From: Tetradesmus obliquus | Lineage: Eukaryota; Chlorophyta; Chlorophyceae; Sphaeropleales; Scenedesmaceae | NCBI GenBank assembly: GCA_030272155.1 | Contig: CP126192.1 | Location: forward strand, 3,568,501 to 3,632,500 | Length of the DNA stretch: 64,000 nucleotides | Reading direction: 5' to 3' | Part shown: positions 1 through 12,189 of the stretch, in pieces | How positions within the stretch are numbered: the stretch's first letter is position 1 | Layout of the letters: the number at the start of each line of letters is the position of its first letter | Translations under genes and position numbers: made by a program | The notes under the pieces: model-generated | Database searches by the model: none | Told to the model about the DNA's origin: nothing | What the model saw: only the letters and a program-made list of their open reading frames with translations

Positions 1-202
1 TTTAGAGCATTGACCAGCAGCAATCCTAGCGCTCTATTGCCCAGGCACATCATAACCCACAGAGCCAGTTGCAGCTGACAGTCCTGCCAGAATGCTGCTG
101 GTCCAGCAAAGCTTGTATCCCATATTACAAAACACACATCAGTTCAGCGGCCAGATATGATGGTCAGCGCTTTTTCCTCACCTCCCAAATCCCAAGTTAA
201 AG

Positions 203-1108
203 ATGACTCAGCGTCAGCAACCACCACACTTGAGCTCACCACATTCTGGCGGTTGCTGCTCCCGCACACTTGCCCTCATTTTGCTGCTGCCAGCACCACA
301 GCGGCGAGCAGACGATGATGGAGATGGCCATGTGCTGCTAGAGCTAGAAGATGACAACACATCGCTGGACAGCCTCGCAGTCAAAATCGGCAGGGATGTG
401 ACAGGCTGCACACGCCTGCCAGTGCAGGGCTGGGCGTCCTGCCAGTTAGCGCCAGCAGCAGCCTCAGCAGCAGCAGCAGAGAAAGTGGTGACTACGCTCA
501 AGTCGGTTGAGCTGGTCATGGGGCAGCTAAGGATGAACGCTGGCTTTGGAGGAGGTGAGCAGCCCAGCAGGGGACAGCTGCAGAGCAGCAAGCATGCACA
601 CTGCAGTTCCTGCATGCGGTGGACGGGCGGTGCAAAAGAAATGTTGTGGTAACACCTCGTACCTCAGCCATGCAACCCAGCTGAGTGCGCCGTCTGTGGT
701 TCCTGAATCAACCTAGCTGCCAGCACACGCCAGTCCAGCCGGAGCAGCTTGCTGGCACAGAGCAGTGCCAGCAGCGCCAACGGCAGCAACGCCTGTTACA
801 ATCCCCAAATGTGACACGAGACAAGTCGGCACCAAGGCGGCATAGGTGTAACTAACCGCCTGCCTGCCCGCCCCTGCATCTCGGTTCTTCTCTGCCACAT
901 GCAGCCGCTGCAAGTGCTGCTGGCGTCAAGCGGCCAGCTTTCAGGCGGGTCGGGCGCGGCAGGAAAGCATTTGTGTCAATACGCGGACTTGCGCAGGAGG
1001 CAGCAGCAGCACCAAATGCGCCACCAGATGAGGTGGTGCCAGCAGGCATGCTGCCGGCAGAGTGTGCTGCTGGGACATGCAGCAAACTCTGGGTGAGTTG
1101 CTTGCACC

Positions 1109-1142
<34 letters not shown>

Positions 1143-2897
1143 GTGCATGCAGGGTCGGACACCCACTATTGACGGTGGTGCTACATGCTACCTGAACGCA
1201 ACGTGCAGCCAAGCGATTCAGCAGGCAGCCGCGCACATGGAATGCCATTCCATGTTGAGCGGCTCAACACCTGCGTCAACTTGCCAAAGTCGTTAGCTTG
1301 ACGTGCGTCAGCAGCTTCAGCGATTTGACAATGTGGCTGGTAATGTTTCTGCGCGTGTGCAGGGCATGAACAGGATTGGCGTTCCTGCTCTGTGGCGGCA
1401 GATGGGCACTAGCATGCCTCTGAGCAGCGTCACACGCGCTGGAACTATTGTAGGTGAGCTCGAGTTCGAAGCAATTGGCCGACTTAGTGTGCAACATGGC
1501 CGACGTACCCGGGCGGCTCTTTGTGTCACTTGTGCAGCTCGGTGTTGCTGCCACCTGCATCTTCCTATGCTTCTGCTCACACGGTGCTTGAGCAGCAGTG
1601 CTGTCAGTTGCAACATCATGTTGTGCATTACGCGCCGCTGCTCAAGCACTACCTGTTCGTGTTCATACCTAGCACACCCGACTGACGCATTGCGGCATGT
1701 TTGGGACTGCTGCTGCCTGCAGACACTGGTGCAGACTTCATGAATTACAATGTAGCCAACCAGGTTGACAGGGAGAGGTCCACCACCATCACCATCAGCT
1801 CACAGCGCAGCAGCAACAGCGAGGGAGGCAGGGCAGGCTTCAGCTCACATGGCACGCACGTGTTTGGCACGGTGAGGACAAACAGCGCGCCCGGATTATG
1901 ATGCGGCAACGCAACATTATTTGTGTTGAATTGCCACGAGGAGCTTCTGTTGTATCCATACACGCCATGAAACCCACATCTGGCGCAGCTGCAGCACCTT
2001 TGCAAAATTTCCTACTTGGTGGCAAGCGCAGCAAACAAATGGTTTCTTTTCCGTAACAGTGTTGTTGCAACACCCCCGCTGATGTATGCTTTGTCGCTGC
2101 AGATTGCGAGCGCTTGGGGTGGCAACGACCCTTCAGGAGTGGCTGGCATCCTTGGCCCTGCCATCGGCCGCAAGCCTGTTTCCTGCAACGTATTTGGCCA
2201 GAACGGCGACGCAGATGGTGCTTCCATCTCTGATATAGTGCGCTGCCTAGCGCATGCAAGGCAGCGGGACGCCCATTGGGTGGTTAACCTCTCGCTGGGT
2301 GGCGAATGGTCAAGGACAGATGCTGCTGTTGCGTTGCTGAGAGCAGGCCTCAACGACCACATCTGCAAAGGCGGCGGTATTGCAATCGTAGCAGCACATA
2401 ACTTTGCCGTCAATGTGGACAACCCCAACTACGACAAAGCGACATATCCCGCTGCGTTTGCTGGAGATGAGGTGCCGTGCCTGATTGCGGTGGCGTCGAT
2501 TGACCAGGGAGACATGCTGTCGTCGTTCAGCAACTTTGGCGCAGCTGTGAAGATTGCTGCTCCGGTGAGAACCCTGCTGCTGCAGCCATGGCTGCTGATG
2601 TCAGCCAGCAGAAGACCTAGACATGTGCACTTGTCACTGTAACCACCAACAGTTGAATGTACCCAGCTAGCTTTCCAGGTGGTGTGTGCTCAACAGCGGG
2701 TGTACAAGAACATTTTGCTACCTCACGTTACATGCATGTGGTGCTCCTGTCGTATCCAGAACAAAGCGCTCACCACTGCTCATGTTGTGCTGGGAGCTGC
2801 AGGGTGGTAGCATCCTGTCTTCGGTCAACTCAAATGGCGGGGCAGACGTTTGGGCTGTTGGCAAGATGTCGGGCACCAGCATGGTGAGCCCCTTTGC

Positions 2898-2954
<57 letters not shown>

Positions 2955-4283
2955 CAAGCCCTGCATGCTACTGCAGCTCACCGTGTGCTCAAAGCAGCCA
3001 CCAGCTACACAGGCTTGACTGTGCACTGTTGTGTCCATTTCAACAAACGTGCGGTGGCAACTAGGAGGCCGCAAGTCTCACTGTACTGTCGTTGCCGCTC
3101 TGTGCTGTGCTGCTGCAGGCATCCCCTCATGTCGCTGGTGCAGCCATGCTGCTTATGAACGCATTCCCAGCAGCAACAGGCGCAGTCGTGAAGGACTGCC
3201 TCCTCAGCACAGCAACGGACCCAGTGCGCTTTGTGTACAACCCAAATGCAAATCTGGGCGGAGGCATCCTGAATGTGCAGGCTGCTTACGACTGTGTGCA
3301 GCAGGCTGTGGCACCACCCCTCGACTGCACTGCCCGCAGAATACCTCCTTGCGTGGATGCTGCTTCAGGTGAGCCTGATTTAGGAAGCAGAGTATGTTGT
3401 TTTGCTGCCCTGCAGCTTGTGGTGTAAGCCTGAGCGGGCAGTGCAGGCTGCAGGCGATGCAGCACTTTGCTTGCATCCATTCACGGCAGAGTGTGTACAT
3501 TGCTGCAATCGCAGATTTACTGGTGGATGGCCAAATCAGGTACTCAGCAAGCAGCCAGAGTTGCTGACGTCATGCTCTGCTGCCATGTGCTTCTCTGCAG
3601 GTGTCGCCGACCCTGCCTGCAACGTCAACAGCACGTCCTACTGGTGTGTGGCTATCGACGACCAGAGAAAGTGCCGATACAGCTTCAAGCCTTTCAACAC
3701 CGCATGTAACGGCACCAGCGGCCTAGGCACCTGCCGCGGCACTGGGCCATCCTGCGTGCTGGACACTAGCCGAGCCTCTAACAGCGCATGTGCACAAGAT
3801 AAGACGCAGCTATGCGAGGTGCCCGGCTTGTGCAGCGCCGCACAGGGCTGCATGTGCAATGCAGCACGCAGGAGCTTGACCGAAGGCTGCATCTGCGCTG
3901 CAGCACTCGGTTTTGTGCCGGTCACAACGGCGGGGACCGGGCAGAGCCGCTGCAGGTGGAATGTCAGCTTTGTGCGCAGCCGGTTCATCTCCGTACCGCT
4001 GAACGCCAGGGTTGTACTGCCCGTCAACATCAATGTGGGCGGCGGTACGATCTGTCCGGGTGATGGCAGGCAAGTGATCAAATCTGTGGAGATCACTGAA
4101 AAGACAGCCTGCAGGCAGGTGACAACAGTGCCTCTGAATGTGACAGAGGAGCCACTCGGCGAGACATGCGGGCAGTACGTTTTGAGCACCGCGAAGGCGG
4201 GAGCAACAAGTGGCAGCTGCTGGCGGGTGAAGGTCATGACCATGGACACGCGGCAGTACAACTTCTACTTTGCTTACCAGTGA
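203..4283 (+). CDS. Subtilisin-like serine protease (S8), multi-exon
   Basis: Secreted or lumenal peptidase of the subtilase family. Exons supported by frame and phase are 997-1092, 1363-1453, 1723-1871, 2103-2564, 2803-2883, 3119-3368 and 3601-4283 (604 codons with stop). Splicing rebuilds all three catalytic motifs: Asp in VDTGAD across the 1453/1723 junction, His in HGTHVFGT, and Ser in GTSM joined to ASPHVAG across 2883/3119. LWGMNRIGVPALW before the Asp box is typical of family N-termini. The last exon is a Cys-rich domain of about 230 residues after the protease domain, with no recognised family. Upstream, 203-554 encodes a hydrophobic leader and a segment that could be the I9 propeptide. 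Joining it to the exon at 997 needs one or two more small exons that I could not fix, so the N-terminus and start are tentative. The catalytic part is near certain. Confidence 0.85.
1109..1140 (+). repeat. (AGC)n microsatellite in a subtilase intron
   Basis: About ten AGC units starting roughly 16 nt after the GTGAGT donor at 1093. It lies inside the intron 1093-1362 and is not translated in the spliced model. Confidence 0.9.
2898..2954 (+). repeat. (GCA)n microsatellite in a subtilase intron
   Basis: About nineteen GCA/CAG units starting some 14 nt downstream of the donor that splits the catalytic Ser motif (exon end 2883). An unspliced reading gives a polyglutamine or polyalanine run, but splicing to 3119 restores GTSM-ASPHVAG, so the tract is intronic. 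Confidence 0.92.
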
Positions 4284-6463
4284 TGCTCGACATGGGTTCA
4301 GCCAACTATCCTCCTGTACAGAAGCGCACCTCTGCGCAGCAACAGCCTGCTGTGCTGTTCTGCTGGAGTACCTGCCTCACCAATGACAGGCCTGTGGGCA
4401 ACACGTAGCCGCTATTTGCGGCCATGTACATACATTCAGCCGCTATTTGCGGCCATGTACACACATGTGTGCTCCCCCGGAAGCTAGCGCTGCCAAATGC
4501 TCTTGCTTGCTGAAAGGCTCCAGGGTGCAGCTCTTCGTGCATGCAGCCTTTGTCATTGTCATGGAAGCACCACACTGCACACCCGTGCACACAAGCACCC
4601 TACCTCCGCTCCCTTGTGTAGCCGCATATTTTGGGTCAAGCAAGCGACCCTGCGTGCTTGCACTTGCAACAAAGCTTGTGTTTAACAAGTGCAGGGAGTG
4701 CGTGCTGCTGCCAGGGCACCTCCCATTTAGGCAACGCATGCTTACATGAGTATGTTTATGGCATTGTGTGCGGCTGCAGAGAAAGCCGTGCGCTGTCAGC
4801 ATACTGCTGCTGGCGCTTGTTTATAGAATAAGCACTAAACAACCCCGGCGAAGTATGGTTTTTTGAGTGCAAAGCTTGGCCATTGATTGATGTAGCAGGT
4901 GATGCAGTTTGGGGGTTTTGTGGCACACTGCTCCAGCCTTACAGCCTGTTGCTGCTGTGACAGGGGCATGGCGCCTGACATCTTAAGTCCGCACATCAGT
5001 GTGGCGTTGGCAGTGGTGCCTCCTGTCTATGGTTGCCCTGCGCACCCTGCACTGTGTGCAGAGTCTGCAGCACGCTTTAGCTGCACAGGTGCATAACAAC
5101 AGCAGCTGCAGCTGCTGCTGCCAGCAAGGCTCTTTTGAGCCGTGCTTGATTTGATCGACACACGCATATGTTTACAAATGCGTTTTGCTTCTCTCTCTCT
5201 TTAAGAGTGCTTGTTAGCACACGGGACGCCAACTAACGTTGGTTAGGGCTCATCCCACACCTGTACATTTTGGGTTGAGGGTCATGCTTTGATGTTCTGG
5301 GTCATCGTGTGTCTTTCTCCCTTTTCCAGCACTTGATGTTGCTGCTGCTGGCTGCTGAGGGCTTCAGCATGCAGCTCTGCTGTCACAGCAGCTTCTTTTT
5401 CAGTACACGCTGCCTAGCACTGCATGCGCAGGCGGCAGTGCAGTCAGAGATGGGCCTGCCATGCCTGCCACCTGCTTGCTTTGGTAGCAGCTGCTGCAGC
5501 ACATACATGGTTGGTCAGTGACAGACCCCTGGAGGTGTCACCTGAGCATTTGATGCTTGCAACGCCCATGGGCATTAGAGCTGCAGCCATCTGGTCACTG
5601 CCGCAGGCGGTGCATGCACAGCCTGCTGAATCATGCTGTCTTGTTCACAGGGATGCGCAGTGACGTGACTCCCTTGACCTTGAACAATGGGTTCAGCGTT
5701 TTCAATGACGCATTCAAATGCTGGCTGTGACCACGCGTCTTACCCCACAGGGCTGCCATTGGTTTGCACGTCCTCTGTTGATGTTTAGGTTGCTACGGCT
5801 GGAAAGAAGCTGATTAAACAACTATGATGCTTCAAGTAGCACTTGGAGTGAGAGCATACGCATGTGCTGGCGGGCAATGCTTCGCGTGGCATTTGTCTGC
5901 CTGCTGATTGCTGATCGTGATTCCATGTGGGCTTTGTTGGCTGCTGCACTGCAGCATTGAGCAGCAGTGATTTTGAGCCACTTCATCTGAGCATTCACAA
6001 CATCACCCTGCTTACAGAGCAGGCATCCGTTACGCATCAGTACAGCTGCACAAACAGCTGCTGACACTTGTCGAGGGTATGGTGCAGAGCGTACGTGGTG
6101 TTGTAGCAGCACACTGCAAAGTGTGCTGCTAACTCTGTAACGGACTCGAGCCCTGTGTTGTAGTCATACCGTTGTTGCAAGCAGCTATGGACACCCCATG
6201 GTACTGTACTTGACACGCTCATGTGCTGCAGCAAGTGTTACATGACATATGACAGTGACGCTAACGCTATTCATCACTGTAACACAGTCTTCAAAGAAGC
6301 CATGGCAAACCTCACCACTCCATATAGCACGTCTGCTTATGCGTGGACTAGTTTATTAGCATCAACTGTTGGTTTGCCTGTATCACTGTTCAGTACAATT
6401 GCTGCTGGACACTTGATCAACCGCGACTTCACCGTGCGTTCTCTCAGCAGACAAGCGGGACGC
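4284..6463. other. Gene-free stretch between subtilase and PME-1
   Basis: No coding exon recognised. The + strand is T/G-rich, like the sense strand of introns and UTRs here, so much of it may be 3' UTR of the protease and promoter or 5' UTR of PME-1. The frame of PME-1 exon 1 stays open upstream to 6221, but the first Met that gives a sensible PME-1 N-terminus is at 6464. Confidence 0.6.
4407..4468 (+). repeat. 31-bp unit in two tandem copies
   Basis: Two copies starting at 4407 and 4438, spaced 31 bp, sharing the core AGCCGCTATTTGCGGCCATG. Each core contains the short inverted repeat GCCGC..GCGGC. It lies in the presumed 3' UTR of the subtilase. Confidence 0.85.
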
Positions 6464-9400
6464 ATGGATGACAAACCACCAGGGCCTTCCGGTGGCGTTT
6501 TCAAGCCTCCCAGTATTAAATCTGCTCAGCAGAACATGCGAAAGCGCGCCTTGATGGCATCTACGTTGAACGCTCACTCAGCCTTTGATCAGATACCAGA
6601 GGACGTGCAGGCTAGTACAGGAGAGCTTTCGTTAGACAACCCTACGGAACAGCAACAGGCAGCACGTAGCAGCAGGCGCAGCATAGAACAACGCAGCTGG
6701 CGAGATTACTGGGACAGTAAGCAGCAGGTGGACATAGAAGGGAGGTGAGCTCTTGATGATCTGCTTTGTGCAGACACTTGCAAGACACCTTGTTGTCCAA
6801 AGAAAATGTTGTAGCTGCATCCTGTTCCGCATGCAAGCAGCAACTAGAAGCTGCAGTGCCCTGTTGATGTTGTGCTGTACCGCAAGTCATGGCAGTGTGG
6901 CATGGCAGGCTGCACAAACAGGAGTTGCACAGGAACAATGCAGCTGCATAACTTCTCCACACGGCCAGCGCATTGCTTCTAGCCATCCAACAAGCAGCCA
7001 ACACTCGCGTGTGCATGGGTTCCTTGGTCAGACGCATCTTTGCCAGCTGTACCGCCTGCACCAGCAGCAGTACAACCGCTGTCGCATGTCGCCGCATCCA
7101 CCTGCAGGGGATCCTTCAATGTCTACACAGCAGGCTCTTCAGGTGCGGTGGTGCTGTGCCTGCATGGTGGAGGCTACACAGGCCTGACATGGTCATTGGT
7201 AGCCAAGCACCTCAAAGACAGGTGAGCTGTCCTGCAAGCACTGGTGCTGCTCCAGTGCTGCATATGCATACTGGGCTCCAGCTCCTGCAAGCTGTCATGT
7301 GTGTGGGCCCTGTATGCTGTTGATGGGTGTGAAGTGGTGGCAACAGCAGTCGCGCAGCCTTGCATGCAGCTGCTGTACGCCACATGCAGCGCACAAGGCT
7401 TGCACAGCATCATGCGACCAATGCAAGCACGCTTATATGAGCTAGTACAGCAGCACGCCACTGGGTACTGCCGTCAGACAGCCATTCGTTGTTGTGGCAG
7501 CTGCTCCTGTCTGGCCAGCCCGTGCAGCTGCCAGCATGCCGCCACCACCATGTTATCATATTGCTATGTGCTGCCGCTGCAGGTACCGTGTGGTGGCCCC
7601 AGACCTGCGCAGCCATGGCGAGACTAGCACAGCAGATGACCTGGACTTCTCAGCAGAGGTGAGCTGGTGCACCCGCACGATGCTGCTGCTGCTGCTGCTG
7701 CTTGACCAATGCTGTACAGCTGCAATGTTGCTGGGATGCTGCCTGCTGGACATGATGAAGCAGCCCAGGAGCGCTGCTGACAGTGCTGGCACTTGGATAT
7801 TGGATGCCACCACAGCAGTTGCTGTAATGCTGTATCGGCTGCAGCAATCAGCTGTGTCTGCCCGTGCTGCTGCTCCAGACTCCCGCAGCTGGTGACGTGG
7901 CTGTGCTGCCTGCCCACCATTGACTCTCGCCTCTAACCCTCCACCACTGCCGATATTCTGCAAACAGACCATGATGCGTGACGTAGTGGAGGTCTGGAAG
8001 GCGCTGTTTGGCAGCAGCAGCAACAGCAGCAGCAGCAGCAGCCGTGTGCCCACGCTGCTGGTCGGTCACAGCATGGGTGGGGCGCTGGCTGTGTGGGCCG
8101 CTGCCACCAAGGAGATCACCGGGCTGGATGGCGTGGTGGTCATCGATGTGGTGGAGGGCACCGCACTAGGTGGGTGGCTGGATTTTATGGATGCGCTGCT
8201 GTGCTTTGCTCACAGGAATGCTTACCATCTTGCAGGTGCTGCGTGATCAGCTGCATGGTTGCTTCTGTCAGTGTGGCCGTGCAAGATTCAGATGCAGTGT
8301 ATTGCGGGCAGCACAGCACCCTGGCCGGGTCTGCAGGGCATATTACGCCGTGCATCATGACAATCGCTGTTAAGCTCATCCCTGTCTCACCTGTGTCACC
8401 TTCCATCTTTCAAACTTGCCACATTTGCCCTGCAGCTGCCCTGCCGCACATGATGGGTGTGCTCAACAGCAGGCCAGCCATGTTCCAGTCGGTGCAGGCG
8501 GCAGCGGAGTGGGCGGTGCGCAGCGGCATCTGCAAGAACAGGGAGCTGGCTGGGCTGTCGCTGCCCTCACAGCTGCAGCAGGTGAGCCGCACCAGGCCAG
8601 GCTGACAAGGCAGCAGCCACAACACAGCTCACTGGCCAAACTCTTGCTCAGGGCCTGCAGCCGCATGCATCAGCTGGGTATCCCTATTCAGCGCATGGTA
8701 CAGTTTGGCTGGTAGTACACGTGCAACAGTACAGCTTTGGCGGAAGATATACCCTCTCACTGCTGCTGCTGTTGGCTGTGTTGCTGCGCCAGGCCCCTGC
8801 GGGTGACGCTGCTGCTGCTGGTATGCTGACATGGCGCACACCCCTAACAGCCAGCCAGCCGCATTGGGAGGGCTGGTACCGGGGGCTCAGTGACACATTC
8901 CTGTCGCTGCCTGTGCCCAAGATGCTGCTGCTGGCAGGCACAGACAGGTGGGTGTGCATATCTGGCAATTGTGCCGGCTCCTGAAAAGCGCAGCACACAG
9001 GCGCGCAGGACCAAGGCAGGTGAAGGTGTTGGCGCGGTGTGTGTATGTTGTTTACCACCACGCCCTTTGCAGGACGCCCAGTTGCATGGGTTTGTGTGCC
9101 GTAGTTCACTTGGCAGCTGCTGTCGCTCAATCAATCGTGAGCTCAGAGCATGCATGCGGACTAGCTGCCGCCATGTGTCGAGGGTGATAGGGATGCCTGG
9201 GGGCTGCTGTGCCGCAGGTTGGACAAGTCCCTGACCATTGGGCAGATGCAGGGCAAGTTCCAGCTGGTGCTGATGCCAACCGCTGGCCATGCCATCCAGG
9301 TGCGGCCATTCACTGTGCAGCACCTCTGTAGCTGCAGCTGGAGCAGCAATCAATGCCTAGCTGAGCACGTGGCAGCAGCCCTGCTTGCTGCGTTTGTGCA

Positions 9401-10084
9401 GTGTCAGTGCCATCACTTTGCACGCATGGAGAGCTGTAATGTCAAGCGCGCAGGTTGCAGATTGTATTCGGTGGAGTCAAACGATGGCAGCAATGGTGTG
9501 TGATGGCAAGGCTGCTGCTGCTGGCTGTGCTTACAGGAGGATGAGCCTGGGAAGACAGCGGAGCACTTGCAGCAGTTCCTGCACAGGTTCAGAATAGGTG
9601 AGCTGTGCTGCAGTAGCAGCAACTGCTGCGCCACAAAGCACTGTCGTGTCTTATGAGTGATGGCGATGATAAGGGAGGGTTATATGCATGTGCTGCACAC
9701 ATCCTCTACCAGCTAGGGCCCTAGTAGGCCTCTGCAGATCCCTGCAAGTCTTGCTGAAGGCCTCCTGCCAAGCACCATAGTGTGCTGCAACGGGCAAAAC
9801 CTGGCAGACGCTCCACACTTCTGCCTCCATACCAGCGTGCTGTGCATCTGCGCTGCTGCTGCCACTGCTGCCGGCTGCTGCTGCTGGTTGCAGGTGAACC
9901 GCCCATGGTCATCCCCAGGGCACCGCCAGGCGTGCGGCCTGTGCTGCCTGTGGCAGCTGGCCCGCTGTTTGTAAAAGACAGCACCGTAGAAGCTGCAGTA
10001 CCATTGTCAACATCAGCAGCAGCAGCAGCGCCAGCGCCAACGAGCAGTGAAGCACCCACCAGCAGCGGGCAGCTGGCCCAGTAG
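6464..10084 (+). CDS. PPME1: Protein phosphatase methylesterase 1 (PME-1)
   Basis: Serine alpha/beta-hydrolase that removes the methyl ester from the C-terminal Leu of the PP2A catalytic subunit and also keeps PP2A in an inactive complex. Exons: 6464-6744, 7108-7221, 7583-7658, 7968-8169, 8436-8581, 8793-8947, 9218-9299, 9537-9597, 9894-10084 (435 aa, all phases agree). The spliced protein shows FNVYTAG then the oxyanion-loop LHGGG, DLRSHGET, nucleophile GHSMGG (Ser about 192), VIDVVEGTA (Asp about 217), DRLDKSLTIGQMQGKFQ and AGHA (His about 349), all PME-1 hallmarks. The N-terminus has the family's SWRDYWDS segment. A Ser/Asn run sits just before the nucleophile, where homologues have a short loop. 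The C-terminal extension of about 60 residues is low complexity. Start chosen at the first Met after upstream unrelated sequence. Confidence 0.95.
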
Positions 10085-11027
10085 CAGCGGCAGCAGCGGG
10101 CAGTGGCTTTTGGAAAGACTGGCAGGATGGGTGACAGGTGTACAGTTCTGGAGAGTGTGCATGTTGCTATGTGCAACAGGCGCTGTATCAACCATGTGTC
10201 ATACTTGCAATTGAGCACTTTTGGCATGTGAAGTGTCGAAGCACTAGTGGCTGGTCGGTGTATTTGTGCATGTCATGTGCCACAAATGTAAAACCGGAGC
10301 ATGTCAGCTCAAGCGCTCCTTGACGATGTATCTTGCATGTACACAAGCCAGGTGTTTCCTGCAGCTGTACGTGCTGTCGGACTGGCACTGTTGGTGCTGT
10401 ACAGTGCTGCTTCTGTGAGCACATATACAGGCCTGTGCGTTGCAGCACAGTTTGACCAGCAAGCAATGATACATCCTTGTCTGATGCGCTGCAACTGGAT
10501 GTGAACGCATGCACAGCGTTGACTGCTTGTCGCCAGTAACAGACTTGAGGTTACGCTTAAGATTGTTACATTTCAAGAGCTGGGCGTGACATAACGCAGG
10601 ACATAAGACCTGTCAATGCAGCAGCACTTTGACTTGCACTTTGCACCATGTAGAGGCAGGTATGCATTTCACGCGGCGCCATACTCTGGGCACAACTGAC
10701 CCGCCATTGTCCCCGTGCGCTGTAAGTCGGTGTAAACAGCACAACCTCAATATGGCTAGCAACACCTGCACTGCATGGCAGACACATCACAAACAGTGCA
10801 CAGACTTGCACTGCACAAAAAACAGAATACAACAGGCTGTCAGCATAACACGATCAACGCATTCATCGGTTGTGCCTAATGTACAGGATGCTGCCCGCCT
10901 GCATGTTTCAGCAGGATGCGCGCGGACCTAGTCAGATTGCTGCCTACACCGCTGCGTCCTCATATGCACCTGCATAGGATGCAAGGCTAGTAGCTGGCAA
11001 CGTCAGACCAACAGCAAAGTGAATGCG
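10085..11027. other. Convergent intergenic region
   Basis: Lies between the 3' end of PME-1 (+) and the 3' end of the UBAP1-like gene (-). It should hold both 3' UTRs. I see no coding exon, RNA gene or repeat in it. Confidence 0.6.
10287..10291 (+). terminator. Possible TGTAA poly(A) signal of PME-1
   Basis: TGTAA is the usual polyadenylation motif of volvocine and related green algae. This copy is about 200 nt after the PME-1 stop. A 5-mer occurs often by chance, so the call rests on position only. Confidence 0.3.
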
Positions 11028-12189
11028 TCAGCTCAGCTCTGTGATGAGGTTTGCTGCTGCTGCCAGGTCGTTTTTGCTCTTCACCAGCGCGCCTGCTGCC
11101 AGTGCTGGGCTGAAGGCCATCTCCTGTGTAAGCGTCTTGAAGTTCTCACAGAATGCCAGGATCTGCAACCAAGCGCAAGCGCGCCACGTCAGAATGCAAC
11201 ACAGAGTCAGCATTCATTGCTCAGTTAGACTGCACAAAAATCACGCATGTCAACTGTGTGCGATCTGTTATTTTGTTTGCCAAGCTAGCCTGCTGCTGCT
11301 CTGCACCCTGCTGCTGCTCCAGCAGTACGTGGCTCCCACCTGGCTGTCATCGCCCCGCTCTGCTGCATGGTACGCCAGCGCTAGGTTGACCACTGCAGGG
11401 CTAAAGCCTGCATGCGTGAACTTGCTGGCCTTGGTGCTCTCGTAGAATGTGTCCTGCAAACGCCGATAGTCAAACCACAGGCAGCATGTGTTTCACCCAG
11501 CCAACACCACTGCGGTTTGGTTGCCCACACATGTGAGCCATGTATAATTGCATGCTGATGATGACGGGTGCTGCTGCTTGCACTGCTGCGAGTGAGGGTG
11601 CCCTGTATCCATGCTATGTCATCAGCTGCAAATCCACTGCCTCAAACAGCAGGAGCAAAGTTGTGGGCAAGCATTGCACTTGATCACAGCTGCCAGAATT
11701 TTGCCATATCCACACCTCTGACTTGGCCAAGAAAGAGTCTATTGAGGTTGAAGCGTCAGCCGACATGACCTGGCGCTCGTACTCGTAATCAAAGTCTTGC
11801 TGGGGTCTGCTGGAAGCTGCCAGTGCTGGGGGCATGGGCACCTGGCGTGCAGTGCAGCAGCGCAGCACACAGATGAGGTCAACAGCATGCAGCAGTTACT
11901 GGCATGCATGCATGCTGTGCTGCTGCTGCTGCACTTGCTGCTGCTTGGGAGATCCTGTTGTGACTCCATCTCAAGCACTCACCGGTGGTGCCAGCTTGTA
12001 GTCGTCTGCAATCTTCACTCGCAGTGTGCTGTTGGTTTCTGTACCCCAAGGACTGTGTTCTAATGACGCCTGGCGCGCAAGCTGCTGCTGAGCTGGTGGG
12101 TACGAGGGTGGAGGACCGCTATTCCCACTACTTTGGTTGGAATACCCATAGCGAGGAGGATCGCCGGGAAGTGCGGGATACATGCTCAT
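11028..12189 (-). CDS. UBAP1-like small ESCRT-I component (candidate)
   Basis: Four exons on the minus strand: 12189-11983, 11841-11716, 11453-11340, 11162-11028; all junctions are phase 0 and the product is 193 aa. The N-terminal part is Pro/Ser/Gln-rich and includes WGTETNSTLRVKIADDYKL, a short basic-hydrophobic motif reminiscent of the UMA segment that binds ESCRT-I. The last about 85 residues resemble the tandem UBA-like (SOUBA) fold of UBAP1: a GFSPAVVNLALAYH helix unit, a helix with ILAFCENFKTLTQEM, then FSPALAAGALVKSKND and a terminal AAANLI helix. UBAP1 and MVB12 link ubiquitinated cargo to ESCRT-I on endosomes. The match is by pattern and could be a different UBA-like protein, but the exon structure is well supported. 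Confidence 0.62.

Noticed and set aside
976-1296. Overlapping open frames rich in Ser, Cys, Ala or Gln through the AGC run
   Set aside because: Trinucleotide repeats stay open in all frames on both strands; the spliced subtilase model places the repeat in an intron.
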